From M2408 sp044348665 (GTDB lineage: Bacteria > Bacteroidota > Bacteroidia > Flavobacteriales_D > Crocinitomicaceae): a stretch of DNA of 30,916 bases. Under the pieces are notes generated by a model. The model worked only from the letters and a program-made list of their open reading frames with translations. It searched no databases and was not told the DNA's origin. The translations under genes and the position numbers were made by a program. Within the stretch, counting starts at the first letter, position 1; each line of letters starts with the position of its first letter. Shown here one piece after another: positions 22,767 to 30,916 of the stretch. The stretch covers positions 1 through 30,916 of the forward strand of contig JBIKSI010000023.1 of the NCBI GenBank assembly GCA_044348665.1. Reading direction: 5' to 3'.

Positions 22767-24371
22767 TTACAAATTCTCAAAAAAATCATTTCCTTTATCG
22801 TCTGTAATGATAAATGCAGGAAAATCTTTAATTGTAATTTTTCTAACAGCTTCCATTCCTAGTTCTTCAAAGGCTACCACTTCTACAGCGGTGATGTTTT
22901 CTTTGGCCAAAATTGCCGCAGGACCACCGATTGAACCCAAATAAAAACCACCATGTTTTTTACAAGCATTTGTAACTTCCTTGGAACGATTTCCTTTCGC
23001 AAGCATAATCATACTTCCACCAATACTTTGAAACAAATCTACATAAGAATCCATTCGCCCGGCAGTTGTTGGACCAAAACTTCCAGATGGCATTCCTTCA
23101 GGAGTTTTTGCGGGACCAGCGTAATAAACTGGATGATTTTTGAAGTATTCTGGCATTTGTTCACCCGCATCAATCATTTCCTTTAATTTAGCATGAGCCA
23201 CGTCACGTGCAACGATCAAAGTTCCGTTTAATTTTAAACGCGTTTTAATTGGATATTTAGATAATTCAGCTAAGATTTCAGCCATTGGTTTATCCAAATC
23301 AATTTCAACCGCAGGGATTAAATGTGGTGGAACTTCAGGTAATAATCTTCTTGGATTTTTTTCTAAATCTTCTAAAAACAAACCTTCTTTTGTGATTTTT
23401 GCTTTGATATTTCTATCTGCTGAGCAAGAAACGCCTAATCCAACTGGACAAGAGGCAGCATGACGAGGCAAACGAATTACTCTCACATCATGCGTGAAAT
23501 ATTTTCCACCAAATTGTGCTCCTATTAAACTTTCTTGACAAATTTTATGAACGCGTTGTTCCCATTCCAAATCACGGAATGCTTGACCATTCATATTTCC
23601 TTCCGTTGGTAAATTATCAAAATAACCTGCTGATGCTTTTTTCACCGCGGATAAATTTGCTTCGGCAGAAGTCCCTCCAATCACCAAAGCCAAGTGGTAA
23701 GGTGGACAAGCAGCAGTTCCTAAATCTTTGATTTTATCTTTAATAAATTCTTCTAACGATTTTTCGTTCAATAAAGATTTCGTTTTTTGATATAAAAATG
23801 ATTTATTGGCAGAACCTCCACCTTTTGCTAAAAACAAGAACTCATAAGAACTTCCTTTTTTTGCATAAATATCAATTTGAGCAGGCAAATTTGTTCCTGA
23901 ATTTTTCTCTTCAAACATGGAAAGAGGAACCATTTGCGAATATCTTAAATTTCGTTCTTGGTAGGTGTTAAAGATTCCTTTTGATAAATATTCTCCGTCT
24001 TCCACTCCAGTGTAAACATTTTCACCTTTTTTCGCTATCACAATTGCAGTTCCAGTATCTTGGCAAGAAGGTAATTGTCCTTCAGCGGCGATTACAGCGT
24101 TTTGTAACAAATTATAGGCTACAAATCGATCATTGTCAGTTGCTTCTGGGTCGTCTAAAATTGCTTTTAATTTTTCCAAGTGAGAAGTTCTCAAATAAAA
24201 AGACACATCACTTAAAGCTTCTTGTGCAATTACTTCCAATGCTTTTGGGTCGATTGTTAAAATCTCTCTTTCTCCAAATTTCTCAATTTTCACAAAATCT
24301 GATGAAATTTTGCGGTAATTTGTGTCGTCTTTTAAAATTGTGTACGGATCTTGGTAAAAAAATTCAGCCAT
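22767..24371 (-). CDS. Fumarate hydratase, class I (Fe-S)
   Basis: A 534-residue TCA-cycle enzyme interconverting fumarate and malate. It is the fused FumA/FumB type: the N-terminal alpha domain carries Cys103 (QLPSCQDTGTA) and Cys222 (GTAACPPYH), and a third cluster cysteine is Cys316 (GLGVSCSAD), matching the three cysteines of the E. coli 4Fe-4S enzyme in spacing. The C-terminal beta domain has GPTTAGRMDSYVD and GGFYLGSIGGPAA. Length is normal. A single gene with its own promoter box (24395-24402). Confidence 0.95.
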   Translation of the reverse strand: MAEFFYQDPYTILKDDTNYRKISSDFVKIEKFGEREILTIDPKALEVIAQEALSDVSFYLRTSHLEKLKAILDDPEATDNDRFVAYNLLQNAVIAAEGQLPSCQDTGTAIVIAKKGENVYTGVEDGEYLSKGIFNTYQERNLRYSQMVPLSMFEEKNSGTNLPAQIDIYAKKGSSYEFLFLAKGGGSANKSFLYQKTKSLLNEKSLEEFIKDKIKDLGTAACPPYHLALVIGGTSAEANLSAVKKASAGYFDNLPTEGNMNGQAFRDLEWEQRVHKICQESLIGAQFGGKYFTHDVRVIRLPRHAASCPVGLGVSCSADRNIKAKITKEGLFLEDLEKNPRRLLPEVPPHLIPAVEIDLDKPMAEILAELSKYPIKTRLKLNGTLIVARDVAHAKLKEMIDAGEQMPEYFKNHPVYYAGPAKTPEGMPSGSFGPTTAGRMDSYVDLFQSIGGSMIMLAKGNRSKEVTNACKKHGGFYLGSIGGPAAILAKENITAVEVVAFEELGMEAVRKITIKDFPAFIITDDKGNDFFENL

Positions 24372-24394
24372 TGTTTTCTATTTATTTGTTGTAA

Positions 24395-24402
24395 CAAAGG
24401 TA
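24395..24402 (-). promoter_or_regulatory. -7 box of the fumarase gene
   Basis: The minus strand reads TACCTTTG, a perfect TAnnTTTG match, 23 nt upstream of the start codon. No -33 TTG is seen at the expected spacing. Confidence 0.5.
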
Positions 24403-24531
24403 AATATTTTTTGGGAACTGTTATTGTTATGATCTTTTAATAATTTCCAAAAAATTCACTTTTGTTCAAAATTTGTTCTGATTCAGAGTGTTTACGATTT
24501 TGATGATATTACTTTATCAAGTAAGGTTTCC

Positions 24532-25266
24532 TTAAACTCCTTTTTTACGAAGTTCGAAATTTTGTCCAAGGTAAACCTTCCTTACTTGCTCATCGTTGGC
24601 TAAATCTTCTGCCGTCCCAGATTTTAAAATAGCCCCTTCAAATAATAAATAAGCTCTATCGGTGATTGAAAGCGTTTCTTGAACATTGTGATCGGTAATT
24701 AAGATACCAATATTCTTTTTCTTAAGGTCGGAAACAATACTTTGGATGTCTTCCACAGCAATTGGATCAACGCCAGCAAAAGGTTCATCTAACAAAACAA
24801 ATTTCGGGTTTGTTGCCAATGCACGTGCAATTTCAGTTCTTCTTTTTTCTCCACCGGATAAACGGTTTCCAAGATTTTTTCTAACATGCGTCAAACTAAA
24901 TTCCTCTAACAATTGCTCTAACCTTTCTTTTCTTTCAGGCTTTTTCAAGTCAGTCATTTCTAGAATTGCGAGGATATTGTCTTCCACGCTTAATTTTCTG
25001 AAAACGGAAACTTCTTGGGGTAAATATCCCAATCCAAGTTGTGCACGTTTATACATGGGATAATTGGTGATATCTAAATCATCCAAAAAAACAGAACCTT
25101 CATCAGGTCGAACTAAGCCCACAATCATGTAAAATGAAGTTGTTTTTCCTGCTCCATTTGGTCCCAATAATCCAATTATTTCACCTTGATTTACTTCTAC
25201 AGAAACTCCCTTCACAACTGGTCTGCCTTTGTAAGTTTTTTTTATTTCGTGGGTATGAAGTTTCAT
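24532..25266 (-). CDS. lptB: LPS export ABC transporter ATP-binding protein
   Basis: A 244-residue ATPase that powers the Lpt machine moving lipopolysaccharide from the inner to the outer membrane. Visible are Walker A GPNGAGKT (35-42), Q-loop LPQE (82-85), signature LSGGEKRR (136-143), Walker B VLLDEPFAGVDP (157-168) and the H-loop DHNV. The GVDPIAVEDIQ segment and C-terminal LGQNFELRK match LptB. It starts 12 nt after the DUF5686 gene. Confidence 0.94.
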   Translation of the reverse strand: MKLHTHEIKKTYKGRPVVKGVSVEVNQGEIIGLLGPNGAGKTTSFYMIVGLVRPDEGSVFLDDLDITNYPMYKRAQLGLGYLPQEVSVFRKLSVEDNILAILEMTDLKKPERKERLEQLLEEFSLTHVRKNLGNRLSGGEKRRTEIARALATNPKFVLLDEPFAGVDPIAVEDIQSIVSDLKKKNIGILITDHNVQETLSITDRAYLLFEGAILKSGTAEDLANDEQVRKVYLGQNFELRKKGV

Positions 25267-25278
25267 AAAATGAGATAA

Positions 25279-27756
25279 TTAAAAGGTAAATGACCATCTT
25301 GCACGTACACCCAAGGGTGTAATTTTCTCGTCTTTTGGCAAAAGAGGATCCAAATGAGTCATTCTCCAAACAAGATCTACTCTAAAAAATTTGAACATGT
25401 TTTCAATTCCGACGGAAGTTTCCAAATAAGGAACATTTCCAAAACGTCTGATGAAATTTGGAATGATCATTTCTTCACCGTGGCGATCGCTCAACATCCC
25501 GTAAGCCATTCGACCTGAGCTTACTAATCTCCATTTTAATTTTTTTATCAAAGGCAAACGATCAAAAAATAAGCCTTCCCAGTGGTGTTCGATAAAACCA
25601 CCAATGTATTTATCTGAAACAAATTCGAAATAATTTAATTTATTGAAGGCACTAGTAAGTAACCAATATGACTGATTTCCTTCATGAACCTTCAAGAAAG
25701 GATAAGCAACAGTACCAAAAACATAACCTGCATTAAATCCATATTTTAAGTAGCCCCAAACACCAACATTTCGATTGTGAGTCATTGAAAATTCTAATTT
25801 TTGATAAGAAAAATCGCTTCCCAATACGCCTTTTACTCCGAAAATTCCTTGAAGCGAAAAGACTGGATATTTAGAACGTAATGGAGTACGATCAAATGCA
25901 CCTGAAATAAATTCTTCGTCTTTAGTCCAAAGAATTCTCGCAGTGATTTCCGCACTTTGAACTTTTGATAAATCAATTACATTGCTATCGGCATCGTAAC
26001 GTTGAAATACTGCCAAGCCAATGGGAACGTATTCTTTCCATTCAAATCCAGCAAAGGTGATTAAGTCTTTTTTAATGTCTTTTTCAAAATTAATTCCAAC
26101 CTTAGAAATAAATGTTAACTTGTCCAAAGGGCCATTTACTAAGAAAGAATTGAAGGAAGAACCAGTCGCACTTGCTGAAGGTGATAGACCAATTTGTTCA
26201 AAATCATGGTTGTAATAGGCTGTTAGAAGTCCACGTTTTTTTTGCGTTACATTCCACCTTACTTTGAAACCATATTTGAACTGTTGGTCGGCAAAACCAT
26301 AAAAAACTTTGCCGCCAAGTTCAATTCTCCGTGAAAATTTGTTTGATGTTCGCAAAGCTAAACCCAACCTGAATTTTTCAATTTGATTGAATCCAATTAG
26401 GGTAAATGCATTTCCGATTTCTAGTTTTCCGATTGGCACATATCCAGTAGTTGCCAAATAGGAAAGACTTTTAAGAGACTTGAACATGCTTGTGTTTTCA
26501 AGCGAATCAATCATGTTTTCTATTCCAGATTCCTGACTTGAAAGTGGAACATGTCGGTGTTTTATCCAATAATTATCATCTCGAATTTGCGCGCTATCCA
26601 AATATTCAACAGTGGAGTTTGCTTTGTAAAATTCATCTTCTCGTTTTTTGTTGATGACATAATCTTTTCTTGTTGACGTTTTTCGGGCAAAAAAACCATA
26701 AACCTGAGACTTTTTTGTCAATTTTAGGTCAATAATTAATTTTTCCTTTGTCAACATCCAAACTTCTTTTTCAACTTGATTAAATTCTTGTTCAAAGTAT
26801 AAATCTTGCACATAATTAATGTTTGCTCCCGGAGAAATTTTTGCACTCACTTGTTTCACCGCGTAAGTTGTATCATGAATCCACATTTCTCCTTCAAGCG
26901 TTAAATCACCTGTTCGTTTTGGAACAAATCTCAACTTATAACACCATTGTTTGCCTATGAAAGTGGAATCTTCTAAATAAAAACGATAAAAATTCCTTGC
27001 GAAATTTGATACTGGACTAATAAATGAACGTTCGAATAAAACAAGGTTATTTTCGTAGATGTTCATGTCCAAATACATATCTCCTAAGATCTGATTGATT
27101 TGAAAATTGTCTACACCAGAAATTTTGGAGGCAGAAATAACTTCTCTTTTCTTTTTTGGATTGTTTTTAAAATAGAAATTTGAAATGGATTCACTTAGTA
27201 AAAAAGGCAAGTAACTTTTCCCATTATCGGTTGAATCTAGGTATTTCATTACCATGTCCAATCGTTTTACCAGTGGATTATTTCCAAATTTATCGCCAAT
27301 ATTGTTAATATCGAACTGAATTTTATTGTACAATTCATATTCAAAGGCATCCAATTTCTCTTTGTTGTTGATGTCTTTGTGTTTGATAACACGTTTGTGT
27401 AGTCGGGTTGAAGGCAATTCATCAGGAGCTCTTGCAACAACTTCGTCTATTTCAACGGTAACAGATTCAAGTTTGATATTTATTTCTTGTGCAACGTCTT
27501 TTTTTACTTTAATGATTTTTTTTGCATAACCAGCAAAATATATTTGGATGCTATCTGTTGCATAATAAGATTCAAGGACATAATTTCCTAGGGAATCCGA
27601 GATTGTTCCAATTTTTGAGTCGTAAAATTTTATTTTAACGAAAGGTAAAATCTCGCCGGTTTTTGAATCTGTAACTCTACCATAAACCTTTGTTTGTTGG
27701 GCAAATGTAGTTGTTCCAAACATAATGAATAATAAAATGAGGCATAAAAACTTCAT
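25279..27756 (-). CDS. DUF5686 outer-membrane protein with carboxypeptidase-like domain
   Basis: An 825-residue exported protein: a signal peptide (MKFLCLILLFIMFGTTTFAQ), a carboxypeptidase-D regulatory-like (peptidase-associated) domain at 21-105 (KVYGRVTDSKTGEILPFVKIKFYDSKIGTISDSLGNYVLES), then the long DUF5686 region, whose final 350 residues alternate beta strands like an outer-membrane barrel (ELGGKVFYGFADQQFKYGFKVRW and many similar), ending in ARWSFTF, a typical C-terminal barrel strand with terminal Phe. Function unknown. Its start shares one base with the tatC stop (TAATG), so translation is coupled. Confidence 0.88.
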   Translation of the reverse strand: MKFLCLILLFIMFGTTTFAQQTKVYGRVTDSKTGEILPFVKIKFYDSKIGTISDSLGNYVLESYYATDSIQIYFAGYAKKIIKVKKDVAQEINIKLESVTVEIDEVVARAPDELPSTRLHKRVIKHKDINNKEKLDAFEYELYNKIQFDINNIGDKFGNNPLVKRLDMVMKYLDSTDNGKSYLPFLLSESISNFYFKNNPKKKREVISASKISGVDNFQINQILGDMYLDMNIYENNLVLFERSFISPVSNFARNFYRFYLEDSTFIGKQWCYKLRFVPKRTGDLTLEGEMWIHDTTYAVKQVSAKISPGANINYVQDLYFEQEFNQVEKEVWMLTKEKLIIDLKLTKKSQVYGFFARKTSTRKDYVINKKREDEFYKANSTVEYLDSAQIRDDNYWIKHRHVPLSSQESGIENMIDSLENTSMFKSLKSLSYLATTGYVPIGKLEIGNAFTLIGFNQIEKFRLGLALRTSNKFSRRIELGGKVFYGFADQQFKYGFKVRWNVTQKKRGLLTAYYNHDFEQIGLSPSASATGSSFNSFLVNGPLDKLTFISKVGINFEKDIKKDLITFAGFEWKEYVPIGLAVFQRYDADSNVIDLSKVQSAEITARILWTKDEEFISGAFDRTPLRSKYPVFSLQGIFGVKGVLGSDFSYQKLEFSMTHNRNVGVWGYLKYGFNAGYVFGTVAYPFLKVHEGNQSYWLLTSAFNKLNYFEFVSDKYIGGFIEHHWEGLFFDRLPLIKKLKWRLVSSGRMAYGMLSDRHGEEMIIPNFIRRFGNVPYLETSVGIENMFKFFRVDLVWRMTHLDPLLPKDEKITPLGVRARWSFTF

Positions 27757-28547
27757 TATACTACATTTAGTTTATTTCTATTTTTCTCTACACCAACAAC
27801 AACGAAAATACTAATTTCGTAAAGTAAAACGATTGGAATTGCAACAATGATTTGACTTATTAAATCTGGGGGTGTTATAACGGCGGCTAAAATTAAGACT
27901 CCAACAATTGCATGTTTTCTATATTTTCTTAAAAAACTTGGAGTAATAATTCCTAGTTTGGCAAATAAATAGGCTACAACAGGCAACAAGAATAACAAAC
28001 CTGTATAAAAAACGGTTGAAATAATTGTACTCATGTAGGAACTTATTGTGAAAATATTCTCAACATCTTTTGAAATTTGATAAGAACCAAAAAACTGCAC
28101 GCAAAGTGGAGCAACAATAAAATATCCAAATGAAATTCCTAAGAAAAATAGGATACTCACGTAAAAAACAATTCCTTTGACAACTGACTTTTCATTTTGC
28201 TTCAGTCCTGGTTTTACAAAAGACCAAATTTGATAAAAAATAAAAGGAAATGAAATAACGATTCCACCGATAATACTCATCATCAGTGCGTAAGAAAATT
28301 GTCCTGACATAGTTGTACTTTGCATTTTAACTGGAATTTCTTCGATACAAATGTCAAAATATTCGCACATTAGCCTGAACGTAACGAATTTTGGGTTTTT
28401 CATTGAAAGAAAAATGTTGTTCATGATCCATTCTTGAAACCACCACAAAGCGATTGAAACCACCAAAATTGAGATTGCAATTCTCACCAAGCGCCATCTA
28501 AGTTCTTCTAAGTGATCTAAAAAGGACATGTTTTTACTTTCTTCCAT
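27756..28547 (-). CDS. tatC: Twin-arginine translocase subunit TatC
   Basis: A 263-residue inner-membrane protein with six transmembrane helices. It has the N-terminal FLDHLEELRWRLVR (9-22), the signal-peptide binding motif of the family, FPFIFYQIWSFVKPGL, and a C-terminal part with LRKYRKHAIVGVLILAAVITPPD. TatC recognises folded proteins carrying a twin-arginine signal. A promoter-like TAATTTTG box (28555-28562) lies just upstream of the ATG. It leads the tatC-DUF5686-lptB operon. Confidence 0.95.
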   Translation of the reverse strand: MEESKNMSFLDHLEELRWRLVRIAISILVVSIALWWFQEWIMNNIFLSMKNPKFVTFRLMCEYFDICIEEIPVKMQSTTMSGQFSYALMMSIIGGIVISFPFIFYQIWSFVKPGLKQNEKSVVKGIVFYVSILFFLGISFGYFIVAPLCVQFFGSYQISKDVENIFTISSYMSTIISTVFYTGLLFLLPVVAYLFAKLGIITPSFLRKYRKHAIVGVLILAAVITPPDLISQIIVAIPIVLLYEISIFVVVGVEKNRNKLNVV

Positions 28548-28623
28548 AGGACTGCAAAATTAATGAAAGTGTTTGAATTTATTCCTTTTGATCAAAATAC
28601 GAAGGTAATTTAGGATAAGTATT

Positions 28624-28872
28624 TTACTTTTTAACGAAAACCATCTTTAAAACAGCAACAATTTTTTTTCTGAAAAGAAATAAAATCAAAAGGTAAGGAA
28701 TTATCATTAAATATAAAATTCCTGAATTGATATTTGTTCCAAAAGAAGATTCATCCATTTCGGAACCTTGTTCTGCAAGTAATTTACACTGAGAACAACC
28801 TTGTGCATATACTTGTTGCAAACTGCTGTAAATGAATACAATGATCGTTAATAATATAAATTTAAATTTCAT
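28624..28872 (-). CDS. Small membrane protein with CxxC, 82 aa
   Basis: A short protein with an N-terminal signal or membrane segment (MKFKFILLTIIVFIYSSLQQVYA), then C26-x2-C29 (GCSQCKLLAEQ), a short acidic loop, and a C-terminal transmembrane helix (GILYLMIIPYLLILFLF) followed by a Lys-rich tail. The CxxC just after the signal suggests a periplasmic redox or metal-binding site. I cannot name the family. It lies between tatC and pdxJ, all leftward, with its own promoter (28877-28907). Confidence 0.7.
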   Translation of the reverse strand: MKFKFILLTIIVFIYSSLQQVYAQGCSQCKLLAEQGSEMDESSFGTNINSGILYLMIIPYLLILFLFRKKIVAVLKMVFVKK

Positions 28873-28876
28873 ACCA

Positions 28877-28907
28877 CAAAGTTACTTAATTTTTACTTTC
28901 GTGTCAA
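28877..28907 (-). promoter_or_regulatory. Promoter of the 82-aa gene, nearly leaderless
   Basis: The minus strand reads TAACTTTG (28877-28884) with TTG 20 nt upstream (28905-28907). The box ends only 4 nt before the ATG at 28872, so the mRNA would have almost no leader. Confidence 0.5.
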
Positions 28908-29626
28908 TCTTTTAACAAAAATAAATAACGTTGAATTGTATTTTCTAATCCCAAATAGAGTGCATCTGAAATAATTGCATGCCCTATTGAAACCTCATCC
29001 AGAAACGGAATGTTTTGTTTGAAGAATTTTAAGTTTTCAAGACTCAAATCATGTCCAGCGTTGATACCTAAACCAATTTCTTTTGCATAATTTGCAGCTG
29101 TGACATAGTCTTTAATAGCATTTTCTGGGTTTAAGCTGTAATTTTCAGCATAAGGACCAGTGTAAAATTCAATTCTATCCGCACCAGCTTTTTTAGCAAA
29201 CTCAATGTTTTCAAGATTTGTATCCACAAAAATGGATGACCTTACCCCTATTCTTTTAATTTCAGCTAAAAGTTCCACTAATAAATCAAAGTTCTTTTTT
29301 GTTTCCCAACCAGCGTTGGATGTCAAAACATGAGGTGGATCTGGAACCAAAGTTGCCTGAGTAGGTTTTATTTCCTCAATTATTTTCAAATAACGCTCAT
29401 CAGGATAACCCTCAATGTTAAATTCTGTGGTAACAATTTTTTTTAAGTCGTAAACATCTTTGCCTGTTATGTGTCTTTCGTCTGGTCGCGGATGAACGGT
29501 GATTCCATTTGCACCAAAACGTTCGCAATCAATAGCAACTTGTGTGACGTTTGGGTTGTCTCCGCCTCTTGAATTTCGAAGTGTTGCTATTTTATTGATG
29601 TTAACACTTAATTTTGTATGATTCAT
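28904..29626 (-). CDS. pdxJ: Pyridoxine 5'-phosphate synthase
   Basis: A 240-residue TIM-barrel enzyme of the DXP-dependent vitamin B6 pathway, condensing 1-deoxy-D-xylulose 5-phosphate with 3-amino-2-oxopropyl phosphate. Visible are LSVNINKIATLRNSRGG, GITVHPRPDERHI, EFNIEGYP, GADRIEFYTGPYAE, GINAGHDL and SIGHAIISDAL, all PdxJ hallmarks. Its ATG overlaps the TGA of the upstream T9SS gene (ATGA), so it may depend on that gene's transcription and translation. Confidence 0.96.
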   Translation of the reverse strand: MNHTKLSVNINKIATLRNSRGGDNPNVTQVAIDCERFGANGITVHPRPDERHITGKDVYDLKKIVTTEFNIEGYPDERYLKIIEEIKPTQATLVPDPPHVLTSNAGWETKKNFDLLVELLAEIKRIGVRSSIFVDTNLENIEFAKKAGADRIEFYTGPYAENYSLNPENAIKDYVTAANYAKEIGLGINAGHDLSLENLKFFKQNIPFLDEVSIGHAIISDALYLGLENTIQRYLFLLKD

Positions 29627-30798
29627 TCCTTAATTATCTTGATCGTTCTTGTATCAATTTTAACAAAATAAACTCCTGCCTCTAAATTTTCTAATGAAAT
29701 AACTGCCTTTGAATTTTGTTTTAATTCACCAAAATTAATTATTTTTCCTTGAGAATTTATTAATTGGAATGAAACATTTTTATTTATTGCTAAAAGATTA
29801 ATTTCATGATTGCCGGGATTTGGATATAAATGGAAATTATCTGCTTCAAGCTCCTGATTTCCAGTAGTTGCTTCTTCACATGACCATTGAGAGTATGAAA
29901 CATTTGATTGTTGTGACCAAGTTTCGAAAGCTGAAAGTTTTTCAGAAATAAATGCCCATTCCATAGCACCTGCATCAACTTGCGCGTCGATCGCATTTAA
30001 TACTGTTTGTACTTTTGTCAAAAATCCAGGTTGATCAAAATCTCTAACATTAATCATTAGTGTTAAATTATAAAATTTATTTGATGGCCAGTCACCATTT
30101 AATGCATGTTGTGCATTTGAATTAATCAAATCTACAATCCATTGCACACTCGTAGTAGTGTCAGAAATTACCGGAGCACAGCCATTTCCAACCATCCATA
30201 AATTAGCATTTGGATCGTGACTGTATAAATTTGCGTACGAATCTCCATCTTTCGGTTTCCAAACTCCATAATTATTTAGGTCTTGAACATGCCCAGGACT
30301 TCCTCCGCCCCAAATAATTTCTGCCTGCCAAGGCTCTCCATAAACGGCACCAATTTTAGGATTTCGAAATTGGGTCCAATCTTCATTGTTGTACGGATAT
30401 GCCAAAAAACCGCCAACTGTATGAGTTGAGGTAACTCCACAACTGTCTAATAAATGATAAACGTCTGAAATATTGTAGGGATAAATAGGCAATTCTCTTT
30501 TATCACGAGGATCAATTTCAACTCTTCCAGAAGCTTGAAGGGTTTGTAACAAATCTGTTGGACTTGTTGCTGCATCATCCCAATTTAGTGCTCCTAAAAC
30601 AAATTTAGAACAGGTTTGAAAATTCCATTTTGCTCCAATAGAATTCACATGATTTAATATTTGAAGTGTCATTGATTTTGCTGTCTGATATTCAGATTCA
30701 TTGGTGTCATAATGCTCATCTATCATTTCGTTATGAGTTCCAAGATTTATATAAATTTTTGGAGTTTGGGCGATAACAGCATTTTTTACAATAATTAG
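29623..30798 (-). pseudogene. T9SS sorting-domain protein, 5' end cut by an insertion sequence
   Basis: From ATG 30726 the frame gives 367 residues with a C-terminal T9SS tail (LYPNPGNHEINLL, ending in KIIKE). But the frame stays open upstream: the codons before ATG 30726 read KIYINLGTHNE, preceded by a signal-peptide-like LIIVKNAVIAQT. That open frame has no ATG, GTG or TTG start before a stop at 30844-30846. At about 30797-30800 the sequence turns into a likely insertion-sequence end. So the original start and first part of the signal peptide appear lost, and the ORF from 30726 lacks export information. The body (WGGGSPGHVQDLNNYGVW, GAVYGEPWQAE) is of unknown function. It overlaps pdxJ by 4 nt. 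Confidence 0.55.
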
Positions 30799-30821
30799 GG
30801 TCTGCTGAAAAAGTATAAACC

Positions 30822-30852
30822 TTTGATTTTTGTGGGTTATAGCTTATTTTTG
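30822..30852 (+). promoter_or_regulatory. Textbook Bacteroidota promoter in the element
   Basis: TTTG (30822-30825), exactly 19 nt, then TATTTTTG (30845-30852), 21 nt before ATG 30874. Confidence 0.65.
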
Positions 30853-30873
30853 CACAACCAAGTGCAAGGAAAA

Positions 30874-30916
30874 ATGAAAAAACTTTCAAAAAACCGTGCA
30901 TCTCGACCAAAATATG
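30874..30916 (+). CDS. Probable transposase, N-terminal 14 codons only
   Basis: The ORF begins MKKLSKNRASRPKY and runs off the window. It is strongly basic, as transposase N-termini often are, but too short for a family call. It has a perfect promoter and lies beside the break in the T9SS gene, which is what suggests a transposase. Confidence 0.4.
   Translation, partial: MKKLSKNRASRPKY

Larger units (their letters stand above)
30797..30916 (+). mobile_element. Left end of an insertion sequence (partial)
   Basis: Near AGGGTCTGCTGAAAAAG (from 30797) the coding frame of the T9SS gene ends and a short non-coding leader, a strong promoter and the start of a new basic ORF begin. The position of the end and the family are inferred; the right end and target duplication are outside the window. 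Confidence 0.5.

Noticed and set aside
1..30916. CRISPR array
   Set aside because: No regularly spaced direct repeats with unique spacers were seen; the only short tandem repeat is the 13-bp pair at 3975-4000.

Overview
The window looks like a piece of a Bacteroidota (Flavobacteriales-type) chromosome. The lineage is inferred from a GldH gliding lipoprotein, two proteins ending in type IX secretion (T9SS) sorting tails, DUF4476 and DUF5686 proteins, a PSP1/RicT protein with cysteine pairs, very AT-rich DNA, and several promoter boxes of the Bacteroidota form TAnnTTTG. No species can be named from the sequence alone.

Layout. Bases 1 to about 4046 are the end of an integrated element. It carries a DUF5131 (Gp37/Gp68) protein, four small unknown or DNA-binding proteins, and a tyrosine integrase whose gene points at a tRNA-Asn gene. 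Three of the small transcription units share an unusual stem-loop just upstream of their start codons. From 4047 to 8560 is a mostly leftward housekeeping block: tRNA-Asn, ssb, a DUF4143-type protein with a decayed ATP site, xseB/xseA, ispD and a small membrane protein. Bases 8561 to 8962 hold a tRNA-Arg gene preceded by a broken copy of its own 5' end, with an 18-bp palindrome where the D-loop would be. From 9088 to 11487 are a helix-turn-helix regulator and a secreted CsgG/TolB-like protein, both rightward.

Bases 11550 to 16309 are a leftward block: ricT, gldH, gcvH, then an iron uptake operon feoA-feoB and a 43-residue FeoB-associated Cys protein. rnr (RNase R) runs rightward from 16553 and converges on a leftward trio: a secreted copper/heme-type T9SS protein, a VOC protein and a secreted HELLH metallopeptidase-like protein. 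Further right, all leftward, come a DUF4476 protein, a class I fumarase, the tatC-DUF5686-lptB envelope cluster, a small CxxC membrane protein, and pdxJ overlapping a T9SS protein gene.

At the right edge, the 5' end of that last T9SS gene is interrupted. Its reading frame stays open through what looks like a signal peptide but reaches no normal start codon. At about 30797 the sequence changes to what looks like the left end of an insertion sequence, with a textbook promoter and the first 14 codons of a probable transposase reading off the window.
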